Source: Luteipulveratus mongoliensis (GTDB taxonomy: Bacteria > Actinomycetota > Actinomycetes > Actinomycetales > Dermatophilaceae). Taken from it: DNA of 64,000 nt. The translations under genes and the position numbers were made by a program. Positions 30,342-38,687 of this stretch are shown in pieces. A model generated the notes under the pieces. That model worked only from the letters and a program-made list of their open reading frames with translations. It had not been told where the DNA came from and did no database searches. Each line of letters starts with the position of its first letter. Position 1 is the stretch's first letter. The stretch spans positions 496,001-560,000 of the forward strand of contig NZ_CP011112.1 of assembly GCF_001190945.1 (NCBI RefSeq), in the 5' to 3' direction.

Positions 30342-31325
30342 ATGATCGAGCTGACGGTCGGGGGGACAAGCCTCGGCAAGGCGCGGTTCGTCACTGATCC
30401 GATCTGGGAGACCGTTGCGAGCGTGGCGGCGCTGCGCCGCCCGGCGAGCCGAGCGATGCACCGCAGGCTCGCGGATCTGCGGCTCCATGCTCGCCCGGAG
30501 GACATCCAGCTCCTGACTGAGGTCTGTGGCGACCCGGAGTGGCTGCCTGACTTCGTCACCCCGGTCCCGCAGCCACGACCCGGTCGAGAGCCGCTCGAGC
30601 ACCTACGCAGCATCGCGTCGGTGGACCCGGCTCGTGCGGAAGCCGATCTCGAGGACCTGCGGATCGCACAACCCGACTCGGTGGCAGCCGCAATGGACGC
30701 AGACGAGCTGGTCGTCGCTGTCGGCGCAGCGCTGGTCCGCTACTGGGAAGCTGTCTTGGCGCCTTTGTGGAAGCGGCTCGATGCGATTGGACAGGCGGAC
30801 ATCGCACACCGATCACTGCTGACCGCGACCGATGGGCTGGGCGTGACGATCGACGGACTGCACGAACGGCTCGCCTGGGAAGACGAGTCGATCCGGATCA
30901 CCTGCAGCCCTAACGTGAATATCGATACAGCACAAGGGATCTGGCTGGTGCCCTCGGTCTTCCGGTGGCCCGGCCTCATGGTGCAGTTCGGATGCGAGGT
31001 CCCCGTCATCTCCTACCCTGCGCGCGGCGCGGGCCAGCTGTGGGAGCGAAACGTGGAGCGGCCAGCCGGGCTGGACCGCCTGCTCGGGTCAACTCGTGCG
31101 CGCGTGCTGGCGGATGCCGACCTGCCCGTGACCACGACCGATCTCGCGGCCTCGATCGGCTGCGCCAAGGCCACCGTCAGCGAACACCTCACCGCCCTCT
31201 CCGATGCCGGTCTGATGCAGTCGTGGCGCCACGGGCGGCAGGTGTTCTACGAGCGGACGACGTTGGGCGACGGCCTGCTGACGGCGGCCGGGCTCGAGCC
31301 GGTCATGACGCCGGCACCTCGCTAA
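30342..31325 (+). CDS. ArsR-family transcriptional regulator with DUF5937-like N-terminus
   Basis: 327 aa. A long N-terminal domain (about 250 residues, starting IELTVGGTSLGKARFVTDP) is followed by a C-terminal winged helix VTTTDLAASIGCAKATVSEHLTALSDAGLMQSWRHGRQVFY. This layout is common in Streptomyces-type ArsR regulators that bind an unknown ligand. It starts 12 bp after the CCA-adding-type gene and its last 23 bases overlap the convergent beta-propeller gene. Confidence 0.8.
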   Translation: MIELTVGGTSLGKARFVTDPIWETVASVAALRRPASRAMHRRLADLRLHARPEDIQLLTEVCGDPEWLPDFVTPVPQPRPGREPLEHLRSIASVDPARAEADLEDLRIAQPDSVAAAMDADELVVAVGAALVRYWEAVLAPLWKRLDAIGQADIAHRSLLTATDGLGVTIDGLHERLAWEDESIRITCSPNVNIDTAQGIWLVPSVFRWPGLMVQFGCEVPVISYPARGAGQLWERNVERPAGLDRLLGSTRARVLADADLPVTTTDLAASIGCAKATVSEHLTALSDAGLMQSWRHGRQVFYERTTLGDGLLTAAGLEPVMTPAPR

Positions 31326-32244
31326 CGGTGAACGGCGGCCTGGACACTGCTGCGTTCAGCTGACTGTTGACCCACAGCAACCGTCCTCGGTCACGCGCGA
31401 TCGTCGTCGGGCTCTGATCGAAGCCGACCTCAGGCGAGTCGTTGACGACCTTCGCCGTGGTGAAGGTCGCGTCGAACCGCACGGTCCGCACCCACGTACG
31501 TTCACGCGTCCAGTCGGTCTGCACCGCGTACGCCGTGTGGCCCCGCAGGAGCAGACCATCCGCGCCGAGCGCCTCGCCACCTGCGATGCGCACCGGACTC
31601 ACGTGGTGCGTACTGAGGTCGACCCGGTGGGTGACATCGACTCCCCAGTCGCTGACGATCAGGTGCTGCTGGTCGGGCGTGACGGCAATCCCATTGATAA
31701 AGCTCGCTTTTGGCGTGAAGTCGTCGGCCCGTACGACGGGTACCAGCGGACCGACGCCACTGGCGGACAGCGAAGCCCGGTAGACCGTGCCTGACGCTGA
31801 GTCGGTGATGTAGACCGCGTCGTGGGTGAAGGCGAAGTCGTTCAGGAACGAGTCGCCCGCCAGGGGGACGTGGCGCGTCTGCAGGAGACGGCCGGTGCGG
31901 TCGTAGACGAAGAACGTGCCGGTCGAGGCGCCGGCGACGAGGACCCGACCCCACCGGTCGACGTGGACTCCAGTGGCTGACGTACGACCGCCGGCGCCCG
32001 CGGGCGACCACGGCCTCAGCTGCGATGATCGGGTGCTGCCGCGGTAGATCGCGCCGGTCGCCACGCTGGTGACGTAGATCGTGCCGTCGTGCGTGACCTC
32101 GATCCCTTCGAGGTGCTCTCCGGGAGTGGTGGAGACGGTGTACGACGTCGGGTGCGGTGTCGGGTTGGCGGTGGCGCTCGACGTGCCGGCAACGGTGAGT
32201 GTCAGCGTCGTCAGACCGACGAGGGTGCTGCGGACCGAGTTCAT
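31303..32244 (-). CDS. secreted beta-propeller protein (SMP-30/NHL-like)
   Basis: 313 aa with signal peptide (STLVGLTTLTLTVAGTSSATA). The mature part has repeated YVTSV, VLVAGA, VYITD, LIVSDWGVDVTHRVDL blades typical of a six-bladed propeller of the SMP-30/gluconolactonase/NHL type. No catalytic metal ligands are obvious, so it may be a binding protein. ATG 32244 has AAAGGGG five bases upstream. Confidence 0.72.
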   Translation of the reverse strand: MNSVRSTLVGLTTLTLTVAGTSSATANPTPHPTSYTVSTTPGEHLEGIEVTHDGTIYVTSVATGAIYRGSTRSSQLRPWSPAGAGGRTSATGVHVDRWGRVLVAGASTGTFFVYDRTGRLLQTRHVPLAGDSFLNDFAFTHDAVYITDSASGTVYRASLSASGVGPLVPVVRADDFTPKASFINGIAVTPDQQHLIVSDWGVDVTHRVDLSTHHVSPVRIAGGEALGADGLLLRGHTAYAVQTDWTRERTWVRTVRFDATFTTAKVVNDSPEVGFDQSPTTIARDRGRLLWVNSQLNAAVSRPPFTVSEVPAS

Positions 32245-32472
32245 GGTGACCCCTTTCGTGGGTGTGCCCACCGTGAAGGTCGAGCGGTCAGCAGCCCAGC
32301 GTTCGGCCTGGGCCGAACGCCGTGACCGACCTGTGACGGGCCACCGCCCACCCGGACAAGTGCGTTGTCCGGGTGCCTGTGCGTGGTCTCGGGCGCTGTG
32401 ACGGACCGACGATATGGACGCCACTCCACGCGAGTGTCATCACCCCGTCACCGAACCGAGACCGGAGCGAAC

Positions 32473-33222
32473 ATGTCAGTCCTACGAGCAACCGCGCTGG
32501 CTCGATCGACCGGCGCTGTCATCGCCGGGGGCGCCCTCCTCCTGGGGACCTCGGCGGTCGTCAATGCGGCTGGTCACGAGAGGACCAGCCGAACTGCTGC
32601 GCTCGCCGCACCCGCCGCGTGTGCGCACATCAAGCATCCGCACCAGGGTCAGACGTGCGGTCACTCCAAGATCATGCTCGTCACCTACACGATGTCGAAG
32701 CCGTGCCGGATCTACCCCAACTACCCGGCGAAGGGCACGTCCTGGATCGCGGGTGGCGACCGCATCATCTGGCGCTACAACGTGACTAAGACGACGGCGC
32801 TGGTCTCCGATATCCGCGGACACGGAAAGGGTTTCCCCTGGTGGGGATTCGTCGATTCCAGCTGCATCGGCACGAGCACCGGCCAGTCGGCCGCCACCTA
32901 CTACCGCTACGAGTCCGGGCACTGGAAGTCTCACAAGACGCCAGCGATCGCCGCCGGTAAGGCGCGCCCGCAGCGGCTGATGTCCGCACGCAGCCAGAAC
33001 AGCTCGGGGTGGACCCCCGTGGTCTGGCGACCGTCCCACGGCGCCGTGCCGTCCAAGAAAGTCAAAGCCGGGCACAACATCACGTTGCGCGACCGCCGCG
33101 GCGCGCTCGTCATCGGCAACGTGTCGAGCACCTGGCAGATCCGCCCGAGCGGTACCCACCAGGGCGGCTGGACCCTCATCTACGTCCCGAATCTGCACCG
33201 CTGGGGCTGGGCGCAGCTCTGA
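32473..33222 (+). CDS. secreted protein of unknown function
   Basis: 249 aa, start ATG 32473 with GGAG six bases upstream. Signal peptide (STGAVIAGGALLLGTSAVVNAAG) followed by a mature region with a cysteine cluster (CAHIKHPHQGQTC, KPCRIYP, SSCIG) and aromatic-rich beta-like segments (IIWRYNVTKTT, WGFVDSSC). The second half (TPVVWRPSHGAVPS, GGWTLIYVPNLHRWGWAQL) could be an SH3-like domain. I do not recognise a family. A strong terminator follows. Confidence 0.65.
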   Translation: MSVLRATALARSTGAVIAGGALLLGTSAVVNAAGHERTSRTAALAAPAACAHIKHPHQGQTCGHSKIMLVTYTMSKPCRIYPNYPAKGTSWIAGGDRIIWRYNVTKTTALVSDIRGHGKGFPWWGFVDSSCIGTSTGQSAATYYRYESGHWKSHKTPAIAAGKARPQRLMSARSQNSSGWTPVVWRPSHGAVPSKKVKAGHNITLRDRRGALVIGNVSSTWQIRPSGTHQGGWTLIYVPNLHRWGWAQL

Positions 33223-33236
33223 ACCAAGCCCCCGAC

Positions 33237-33280
33237 GTACGAGAGTGGCCGGCTCCCACGGAGCCGGCCACTCGTCGTAC
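33237..33280. terminator. bidirectional terminator
   Basis: GAGTGGCCGGCTCC (33243-33256) pairs perfectly with GGAGCCGGCCACTC (33260-33273), with outer GTAC/GTAC arms. It lies between the convergent secreted-protein gene and the MFS transporter. Confidence 0.85.
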
Positions 33281-33292
33281 GGGATGAGTCCG

Positions 33293-34783
33293 TCAGGCGG
33301 GCTCGGCCTCGAGCACCAGCTGCTCGGCCGGCTTCTCGACGACGGCCTCTTGCTTGCGCGCCGGCCGCATCGCGACGAGCACCAGCGCGAGCGACGCTGC
33401 GAGCAGGACCGCTGCCACGAGCAGCCCTCGGTCAGCTCCGGTCACGAAGATGTCCTTCGCCTTCGAGGTGGCCGCTGCGGACGTCGCCGCACCGTCACCG
33501 GCTGTCGCGAAGACCGTGACCAGCACAGCAAGTCCGACCGAACCACCGAGCTGCTGGGTCACATTGACCAGACCCGAGGCGACACCGGCGTCCTTGGGCT
33601 CGACGTTGGCGATACCCGCGGCCGTCAGCGGCACGAACGCCGTGCCGTTGCCGAGCGCGAAGACCACCATGCCGACGACCAGCTCGGAGTAGGTGCTGTG
33701 TGCACCCATCTGGGCCAGCATCAGCAGACCGATCGTGGACAGCGCCATACCGGCCGCCATCACGAGTTTCGCTCCGAAGCGTCCGACCAGCACCCGCGTC
33801 GCCAGCTGTGACGACAGGAAGATCGTGATCGGGAACGGGATGAACGCGAGCCCGGTCTTCATCGCCGACCAACCCAGCACGATCTGGAAGTACTGGCTCA
33901 GGAAGAAGAACGACCCCATGCTGCCGGCGACCAGGAGCAGTCGAGCGACGTAGGCGGTGGAGCGCTCGCGGTCGGCGAACAGGTGCAGTGGCGTGACCGG
34001 CTCGCTGACCCGACGCTCGACGGCGACGAACGCCGCGAGCAGCAGGAGGGCGACGGCGAACGACAGACGTGCGCCGTCGTCGGACCAGCCATCGGCGGCC
34101 GCGCGGATGAATCCGTAGACGAGCGTCGTCATACCGGCCGTGGACAGCAGAGCACCGAGCACATCGACCTTGCCGCGGCGGAACTGACCCTTGGGCAGCG
34201 CCGAGCGTGAGGCGAAGAGTACGAGCGCACCGATCGGCACGTTGACGAACATCACCCAACGCCAGGAGACGTACGACGTGAGCACGCCTCCCGCGATCAG
34301 GCCGACGGCCGCGCCGCTGGCCGAGACGACGGTGTAGTAGCCGATGGCGCGGGTGCGGTCCTTCGTCTCGGTGTAGAGGGACATGAGGATCGCCAGCGCC
34401 GAGGGCGCGACGAGAGCCGCACCGACACCTTGGGCGGCGCGGGCGGCGAACAGCTGGCCGGGAGCGGTGGCAAAACCACCGAGCAACGAGGCCGTGGTGA
34501 ACAGGAGCATGCCGGCTGCGAACGTCGTACGACGCCCGAACAGGTCGCCCGCACGGGCTCCCAGCAGCAGCAGTCCGCCGAACGCCAGCGTGTAGGCGTT
34601 GATGACCCACGAGAGGTCGGCGGGGTGGATATTCAGGGCCTGCTGCATGTCGGGCAGCGCGATGTTCACGATGGCGGCGTCGAGCACGATCATCATCTGG
34701 GTGACGAGCACGACGGCCAGCGGCAGCCACGCGGCGACGGGTCGGGTGCGACCGGTCGTGGCGCGAGAAGTGGCTGAAGTCAT
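33293..34783 (-). CDS. MFS drug-efflux transporter, DHA2 (EmrB/QacA) family
   Basis: 496 aa, about 14 membrane helices. Motif D1-like VLDAAIVNIALPDMQQAL in the first helix and motif A-like GARAGDLFGRR mark the DHA2 drug:proton antiporters; motif C GGVLTSYVSWRWVMFVNVPIG follows. ATG 34783 was chosen for the GGAAGGA upstream. It is divergent from a TetR regulator with three operators between them, so it is likely a repressed, drug-inducible pump. Substrates are unknown. Confidence 0.9.
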   Translation of the reverse strand: MTSATSRATTGRTRPVAAWLPLAVVLVTQMMIVLDAAIVNIALPDMQQALNIHPADLSWVINAYTLAFGGLLLLGARAGDLFGRRTTFAAGMLLFTTASLLGGFATAPGQLFAARAAQGVGAALVAPSALAILMSLYTETKDRTRAIGYYTVVSASGAAVGLIAGGVLTSYVSWRWVMFVNVPIGALVLFASRSALPKGQFRRGKVDVLGALLSTAGMTTLVYGFIRAAADGWSDDGARLSFAVALLLLAAFVAVERRVSEPVTPLHLFADRERSTAYVARLLLVAGSMGSFFFLSQYFQIVLGWSAMKTGLAFIPFPITIFLSSQLATRVLVGRFGAKLVMAAGMALSTIGLLMLAQMGAHSTYSELVVGMVVFALGNGTAFVPLTAAGIANVEPKDAGVASGLVNVTQQLGGSVGLAVLVTVFATAGDGAATSAAATSKAKDIFVTGADRGLLVAAVLLAASLALVLVAMRPARKQEAVVEKPAEQLVLEAEPA

Positions 34784-34824
34784 GGAATGGAGTCCTTCCC
34801 GATCCGGGGGTACCATGGGTGAAA

Positions 34825-34909
34825 CGGAGATGGTCTCCGCCTGGTGATCGTCGTCCGGACTACGTCCGGAGGGCGACTCCGGTTAGTACTATACGGAGTG
34901 TCCCTCCGT
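34825..34909. promoter_or_regulatory. three CGGAG-N5-CTCCG operators between the MFS and tetR genes
   Basis: The same palindrome CGGAG-N5-CTCCG occurs at 34825-34839, 34867-34881 and 34894-34908. A further perfect palindrome, TCCGGAC-TAC-GTCCGGA, overlaps the second site (34854-34870). The third site covers a TACTAT -10-like box (34887-34892) and the likely tetR start. This is the pattern expected for TetR repression of both genes. Confidence 0.75.
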
Positions 34910-35575
34910 TTGTGCAAGGTGGTGTGTGCTGTGGTCGCTGCCAAGGGCGTGGCAACCCAGGAGAGCCCGACGATCGACGTCAATGCGCCGGCCTGCAAGC
35001 CGATGCGCGCTGACGCCATCCGCAACCGCGACAAGCTGCTGCAGGTCGCCACCCAGGCCTTCACGGACAAGGGCGCGGACGCCTCTCTGGACTACATCGC
35101 CAAGCAGGCCGGCGTCGGCATCGGGACGCTCTACCGCCACTTCCCGACTCGCGAGGATCTGGTGATGGCCGTCTACGGGCGCCAGATCGAGGCGCTCGAG
35201 CAGCGCTCCCACGAGCTGCCCAAGCAGCACGATCCCGCCGAGGCGTTGCACGAGTGGATGCGTGGTTTTGTCGACTACTACGCGGTGAAGCAGGGCATGG
35301 TGACGCTGCTGCGGTCGATGATGCAGTCCAGTCCGGACGCCTTCACCGACGCCCGGGCCACGATGCGCAGCGCCACCGACCGCATCCTGCAGCCCGCGAT
35401 CAAGTCCGGCAGCATCCGCTCCGACGTCAGCGCCGAGGCGCTGCTGCGTGCACTCGGTGGCATCTGCCTGTCCAGCGGTGGACCGGGTGCCCCGACGTCA
35501 CCACCCGAGACCACGCTCGCGCTGGTCGATCTCGTCTTTGACGGTCTGCGCTACGGCGCCAAGACTGACGGCTGA
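34898..35575 (+). CDS. TetR-family transcriptional repressor
   Basis: 225 aa from GTG 34898, which follows a TACTAT box by five bases and may be leaderless; GTG 34931 is an alternative. The DNA-binding domain MRADAIRNRDKLLQVATQAF...ASLDYIAKQAGVGIGTLYRHFPTREDLV is a classical TetR HTH. The C-terminal domain (LHEWMRGFVDYYAVKQGMV) is of the SCO1712-like type. It probably represses itself and the divergent MFS pump. Confidence 0.88.
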   Translation: MSLRLCKVVCAVVAAKGVATQESPTIDVNAPACKPMRADAIRNRDKLLQVATQAFTDKGADASLDYIAKQAGVGIGTLYRHFPTREDLVMAVYGRQIEALEQRSHELPKQHDPAEALHEWMRGFVDYYAVKQGMVTLLRSMMQSSPDAFTDARATMRSATDRILQPAIKSGSIRSDVSAEALLRALGGICLSSGGPGAPTSPPETTLALVDLVFDGLRYGAKTDG

Positions 35576-35624
35576 ACCGCGAATCCTGTTGGGATCGGCC
35601 GGCTTTCGCTCGTTCGCCTGACGA

Positions 35625-35852
35625 TCAGGTCAGGATCACGAGGATGTCGCCCTCTTGGACGACGTCGCCGGGCTGCACCCGGACATCACTCACAGTCCCC
35701 GGCAGCTCGGCCACGACCGGGATCTCCATCTTCATCGACTCCAGCAGCACGAGCTCGTCGCCGCCCTCGACCTGCTGACCGACGGTGACCTGGACCTGAG
35801 CGACGTTGGCGACCAGGTCCGAGACGATCTCCTGCGGCTTCGTGACGGGCAT
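35625..35852 (-). CDS. small stand-alone biotin/lipoyl carrier protein (BCCP, TB7.3-like)
   Basis: 75 aa. A whole biotinyl domain: VEGGDELVLLESMKMEIPV with the biotinylated Lys41, then GTVSDVRVQPGDVVQEGDILVILT. Close in size and sequence to mycobacterial TB7.3 (Rv3221c), a free-standing carrier with a proposed role in acyl-CoA carboxylation. No carboxylase gene is nearby, so the partner is unknown. It follows the MmyB-type regulator by 52 bp on the same strand. Confidence 0.9.
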   Translation of the reverse strand: MPVTKPQEIVSDLVANVAQVQVTVGQQVEGGDELVLLESMKMEIPVVAELPGTVSDVRVQPGDVVQEGDILVILT

Positions 35853-35904
35853 GGGCCCATCCTGCCTCGCACGGCCGGCTTCGCGCGCGTACGCGCCCGA
35901 CCGG

Positions 35905-36759
35905 TCAGGAGCTGACGGCTCGCAACCTGCCCGGCCGCCCGCGCTGCAAGCGTCCGATGGCCTCGGCTGTTGCCTCGTCCGCCGGCAGGTAGACCAGTAG
36001 CCGCTGGCCGTCCGCGACCGGCAGCTCGAGCGACTCGTACGACAGCCGCAGCTCTCCCACCGTCGGATGCGCCCAGCGCTCGACGCCCGTGCCGCGGGGC
36101 ACGGGGTGGCGCTCCAGGTGCTCGGAGAATGTCGCGCCGGCAAGGCTGGTCAGATCGTCGATGAGGTCGCGGACGTGCGGGTCGGGGGGCCAGGACAACA
36201 GCGTCGCGACGTGATGATCGGCGACGGCGTCCCAGTCGGCGTACACCTCTCGCGCACGAGTGTCGGTGAAGACGAACCGCGGCAGGCTCGGTACGTCAGG
36301 GTCGAGGATGCCGGTGTCTCGCGCGAGTCGGTCGTAGCCTGACGTAAAGGCAAGAACCTCGCCAACCATGTTGACTACCAACGCAATTCCCGGTTCGAAC
36401 TGGCGCAGGAGCGCACGCACTGTGGGCCGCACCTTGCGGTTGGGCTCGGCGGTCTCCGGCTCGCTGAACTGGCACTCGCCGGATGACACCTTGGCGAGAC
36501 GCTTGAGGTGTACACGCTCGTCGATGCTCAGCTGCAGCGCGTCACCGAGGGCGCCCAGAACCTGCGACGAAGGGTGCTGGTCGCGGCCCTGCTCGAGCCG
36601 CACGAGGTAGTCGACGCTGATACCGGCGAGCATCGCCAGCTCGGCACGGCGCAGGCCAGGTGCGCGTCGGCGTACGCCCGGCGGCAGGCCGACGTCGGCC
36701 GGCGAGGTGGCGTCGCGACGGGACCGTAGGAAGGCACCGAGCGTGTTGGCGTTGCTCAC
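35905..36759 (-). CDS. MmyB-type helix-turn-helix regulator
   Basis: 284 aa. An N-terminal Xre-like HTH (GLRRAELAMLAGISVDYLVRLEQGRDQHPSSQVLGALGDAL) is followed by the MmyB ligand-binding domain (LVVNMVGEVLAFTSGYDRLA ... PRFVFTDTRAREVYADWD ... RWAHPTVGELRLSYESLELP). MmyB domains are thought to bind a fatty-acid-like ligand. GTG 36759 is the likely start. Divergent from an FMN reductase, a very common pairing, so it probably controls that gene. Confidence 0.9.
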   Translation of the reverse strand: MSNANTLGAFLRSRRDATSPADVGLPPGVRRRAPGLRRAELAMLAGISVDYLVRLEQGRDQHPSSQVLGALGDALQLSIDERVHLKRLAKVSSGECQFSEPETAEPNRKVRPTVRALLRQFEPGIALVVNMVGEVLAFTSGYDRLARDTGILDPDVPSLPRFVFTDTRAREVYADWDAVADHHVATLLSWPPDPHVRDLIDDLTSLAGATFSEHLERHPVPRGTGVERWAHPTVGELRLSYESLELPVADGQRLLVYLPADEATAEAIGRLQRGRPGRLRAVSS

Positions 36760-36861
36760 GCGATCCACTCTAGGTCGGGTGGCTGCCGCGAGCGTGGCCC
36801 TGCTGGGGCCAGGATCAGCACGGTCTCCCTCTTCTGGCGTGGCGGCCGCACGGTTGGATGC

Positions 36862-37473
36862 ATGACCACACAGACCACTCCCCAGACCCTTCGACTGGCG
36901 ATCATCGTCGGCAGCGTGCGCGGCGGCCGGTTCGGGCCGGTCGTCGCACGCTGGGTTGCTGCGCAGGCGCAGGGCCACGGCGGCTTCGACATCGACGTGA
37001 TCGATCTGGCCGAGGAGGATCTACCGCTGGAGCTCCCGGCGGAGTCCCCGCTCGCGGCCGGAGAGAGCTATCCGCGACCGCCCGAGATGGCCCAGCTGAC
37101 CGAGCGCCTCGCCGCGGCCGATGCCTTCCTGATCGTCACGCCGGAGTACAACCACAGCTATCCCGCCTCGCTCAAAGCCGCGATCGACTGGCACTTCCTG
37201 CAGTGGCAGGCCAAGCCGGTCGCGTTCGTGTCGTACGGCGGGATGAGCGGCGGTCGGCATGCGGTGCTGCACCTGGAGAACGTGCTGATCGAGCTGCACG
37301 CCGTGCCGGTACGAACCGGGCTGAGCTTCCCGATGTACTGGCAGAACTTCGGCGAGGACGGCCAGCCCACCGACCCCATGTCCTTCGAGTTCGCCAAGGC
37401 GATGTTCGCCCAGCTCGCCTGGTGGGGCGATGCGTTGCGTACGGCCCGCGATCGGGTGCCGTACGTCGCCTGA
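36862..37473 (+). CDS. NADPH-dependent FMN reductase family oxidoreductase
   Basis: 203 aa flavodoxin-like fold. IVGSVRGGRFGPVVARWV is the FMN phosphate loop; IVTPEYNHSYPASLKAAIDW is the family signature. Such enzymes reduce FMN, quinones or chromate with NAD(P)H. Divergent from an MmyB-type regulator 102 bp away. A strong terminator follows. Confidence 0.9.
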   Translation: MTTQTTPQTLRLAIIVGSVRGGRFGPVVARWVAAQAQGHGGFDIDVIDLAEEDLPLELPAESPLAAGESYPRPPEMAQLTERLAAADAFLIVTPEYNHSYPASLKAAIDWHFLQWQAKPVAFVSYGGMSGGRHAVLHLENVLIELHAVPVRTGLSFPMYWQNFGEDGQPTDPMSFEFAKAMFAQLAWWGDALRTARDRVPYVA

Positions 37474-37493
37474 TCCGTGCGAGCGAGTACGCC

Positions 37494-37526
37494 GAAGGCC
37501 GGCTGATCGTTGATCAGCCGGCCTTC
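37494..37526. terminator. bidirectional terminator
   Basis: GAAGGCCGGCTGATC (37494-37508) pairs perfectly with GATCAGCCGGCCTTC (37512-37526), between the reductase and the convergent secreted protein. Confidence 0.9.
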
Positions 37527-37541
37527 GGGTCGTGCGAGTTC

Positions 37542-38147
37542 TTAGCGGCGGGTGCGACGTCGGGCGACGAACGCGCCTGCAGCAGTCACCGATGCGAACG
37601 CACCTGCAGCGGCGAGCGGCACGAGGTTGGCGCTGCCGTCGTTGACGAAGTCCGTCTGCACGGGCGGGCCGGTGACGGTCTCGCTCGGCGTCGGGGTCTC
37701 CATTGCGGGGGGCGTCGTCGGCACCGCGGTGGTGGGCGGCGGCGTGGTCGGCTCCTCGGTGGTCGGAGGCGTCGACGGGGTGGGCGTCTCGCCGCAAGGA
37801 CCGACCGAACCACTCTCGGTCTTGGTCCAGCCGTGCGACCCGGTCGGGTCCTCGGACGTGACGATGATGACGGCCCAGGTGTGGGTCTTGGCGTCCTGCG
37901 GGATGGCGACGGCGCCGTCGACGTCCTTGCCGAACTTCTTGGCGTCCCAGCCGGACACGACGGCGTCGTCGATCTTGACGGTCACCGTGTTGTCAGCGTG
38001 AGAGTTGTACTTGGTGGCCTTGAAGGTGAGCCCGTCGCAGTCGGCCTTCGCGCCAGGAACGTGCGCACTCGCCGGGCCGGCCATGCCGACCAGGGCCAGC
38101 GGAGCCGCGAGCACAGCGGCAGTCGCCAGCTTTCGTACAATCTTCAT
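37542..38147 (-). CDS. secreted, C-terminally anchored wall protein
   Basis: 201 aa, ATG 38147 with AGGGAG upstream. Signal peptide (KLATAAVLAAPLALVGMAGPASA), a globular part with one cysteine pair (ADCDGLTF, SVGPCGET), a Pro/Thr-rich wall-spanning stretch, then a C-terminal helix (LVPLAAAGAFASVTAAGAFVA) and RRRTRR. The C-terminal layout is like sortase substrates, but the sorting motif is missing (NLVPLAAAG only), so membrane anchoring is more likely. Family unknown. Confidence 0.7.
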   Translation of the reverse strand: MKIVRKLATAAVLAAPLALVGMAGPASAHVPGAKADCDGLTFKATKYNSHADNTVTVKIDDAVVSGWDAKKFGKDVDGAVAIPQDAKTHTWAVIIVTSEDPTGSHGWTKTESGSVGPCGETPTPSTPPTTEEPTTPPPTTAVPTTPPAMETPTPSETVTGPPVQTDFVNDGSANLVPLAAAGAFASVTAAGAFVARRRTRR

Positions 38148-38264
38148 TTGTCTCCCTATGTTCAGTGGGGCTGACGAGCCCCTCACTCGTCTATCCAGGC
38201 CGGATCCTGGCATGGGCGCGGGAGGGCCACCGTGGAATCAGCGATCTCGACACGGTGTGACAGT

Positions 38265-38552
38265 TCACATGCGAACGCGGGCTGAGTCGTACGCCGTTGG
38301 ACGACGCCACTGGCTGTAGGCGATACCCAGGCTGAAGCGGCTCTGTACTCCGAAGTGGAGATAGAGCGCCGCGACTTCCTTGCGAATCGTGCGACTGGTG
38401 ACGCGGAGCTTGCGGGCGATGACTTCATCGATCAGATCTGCCGCGAGGAGCTCCAGGACCATCGCTTGGCGGGTCGACAGAGGGCACTGGTTCGACACCG
38501 GATGCCGTCCGCCGAGCGGGGTCACGACACCCGACTGCGCTGGCTTCGTCAC
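38265..38552 (-). CDS. stand-alone LuxR-type HTH protein
   Basis: 95 aa, GTG 38552 with GAGGGGG upstream. LSTRQAMVLELLAADLIDEVIARKLRVTSRTIRKEVAALYLHFGVQSRFSLGIAYSQW is a LuxR/GerE DNA-binding domain with little else. Either a one-domain regulator or the remnant of a longer one; no receiver or other domain is present upstream. Divergent from the 571-aa exoprotein. Confidence 0.7.
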   Translation of the reverse strand: MTKPAQSGVVTPLGGRHPVSNQCPLSTRQAMVLELLAADLIDEVIARKLRVTSRTIRKEVAALYLHFGVQSRFSLGIAYSQWRRPTAYDSARVRM

Positions 38553-38687
38553 GGTGACCCCCTCCCCGAGGTGCGACCTGCGGCTCGCTTACAAGGAAGC
38601 CTGGCAGGGCCGCCTAACAACCTTCTAAGGAACCAGGTCGGCGGCCTGGCCATCGGACCGAGGTCTGATTCGACCTAGGGGAGACAC

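Noticed and set aside
37542..38147. Sortase-anchored protein with LPXTG motif
   Set aside because: The C-terminus has the hydrophobic helix and arginines but only NLVPLAAAG, no sorting motif.
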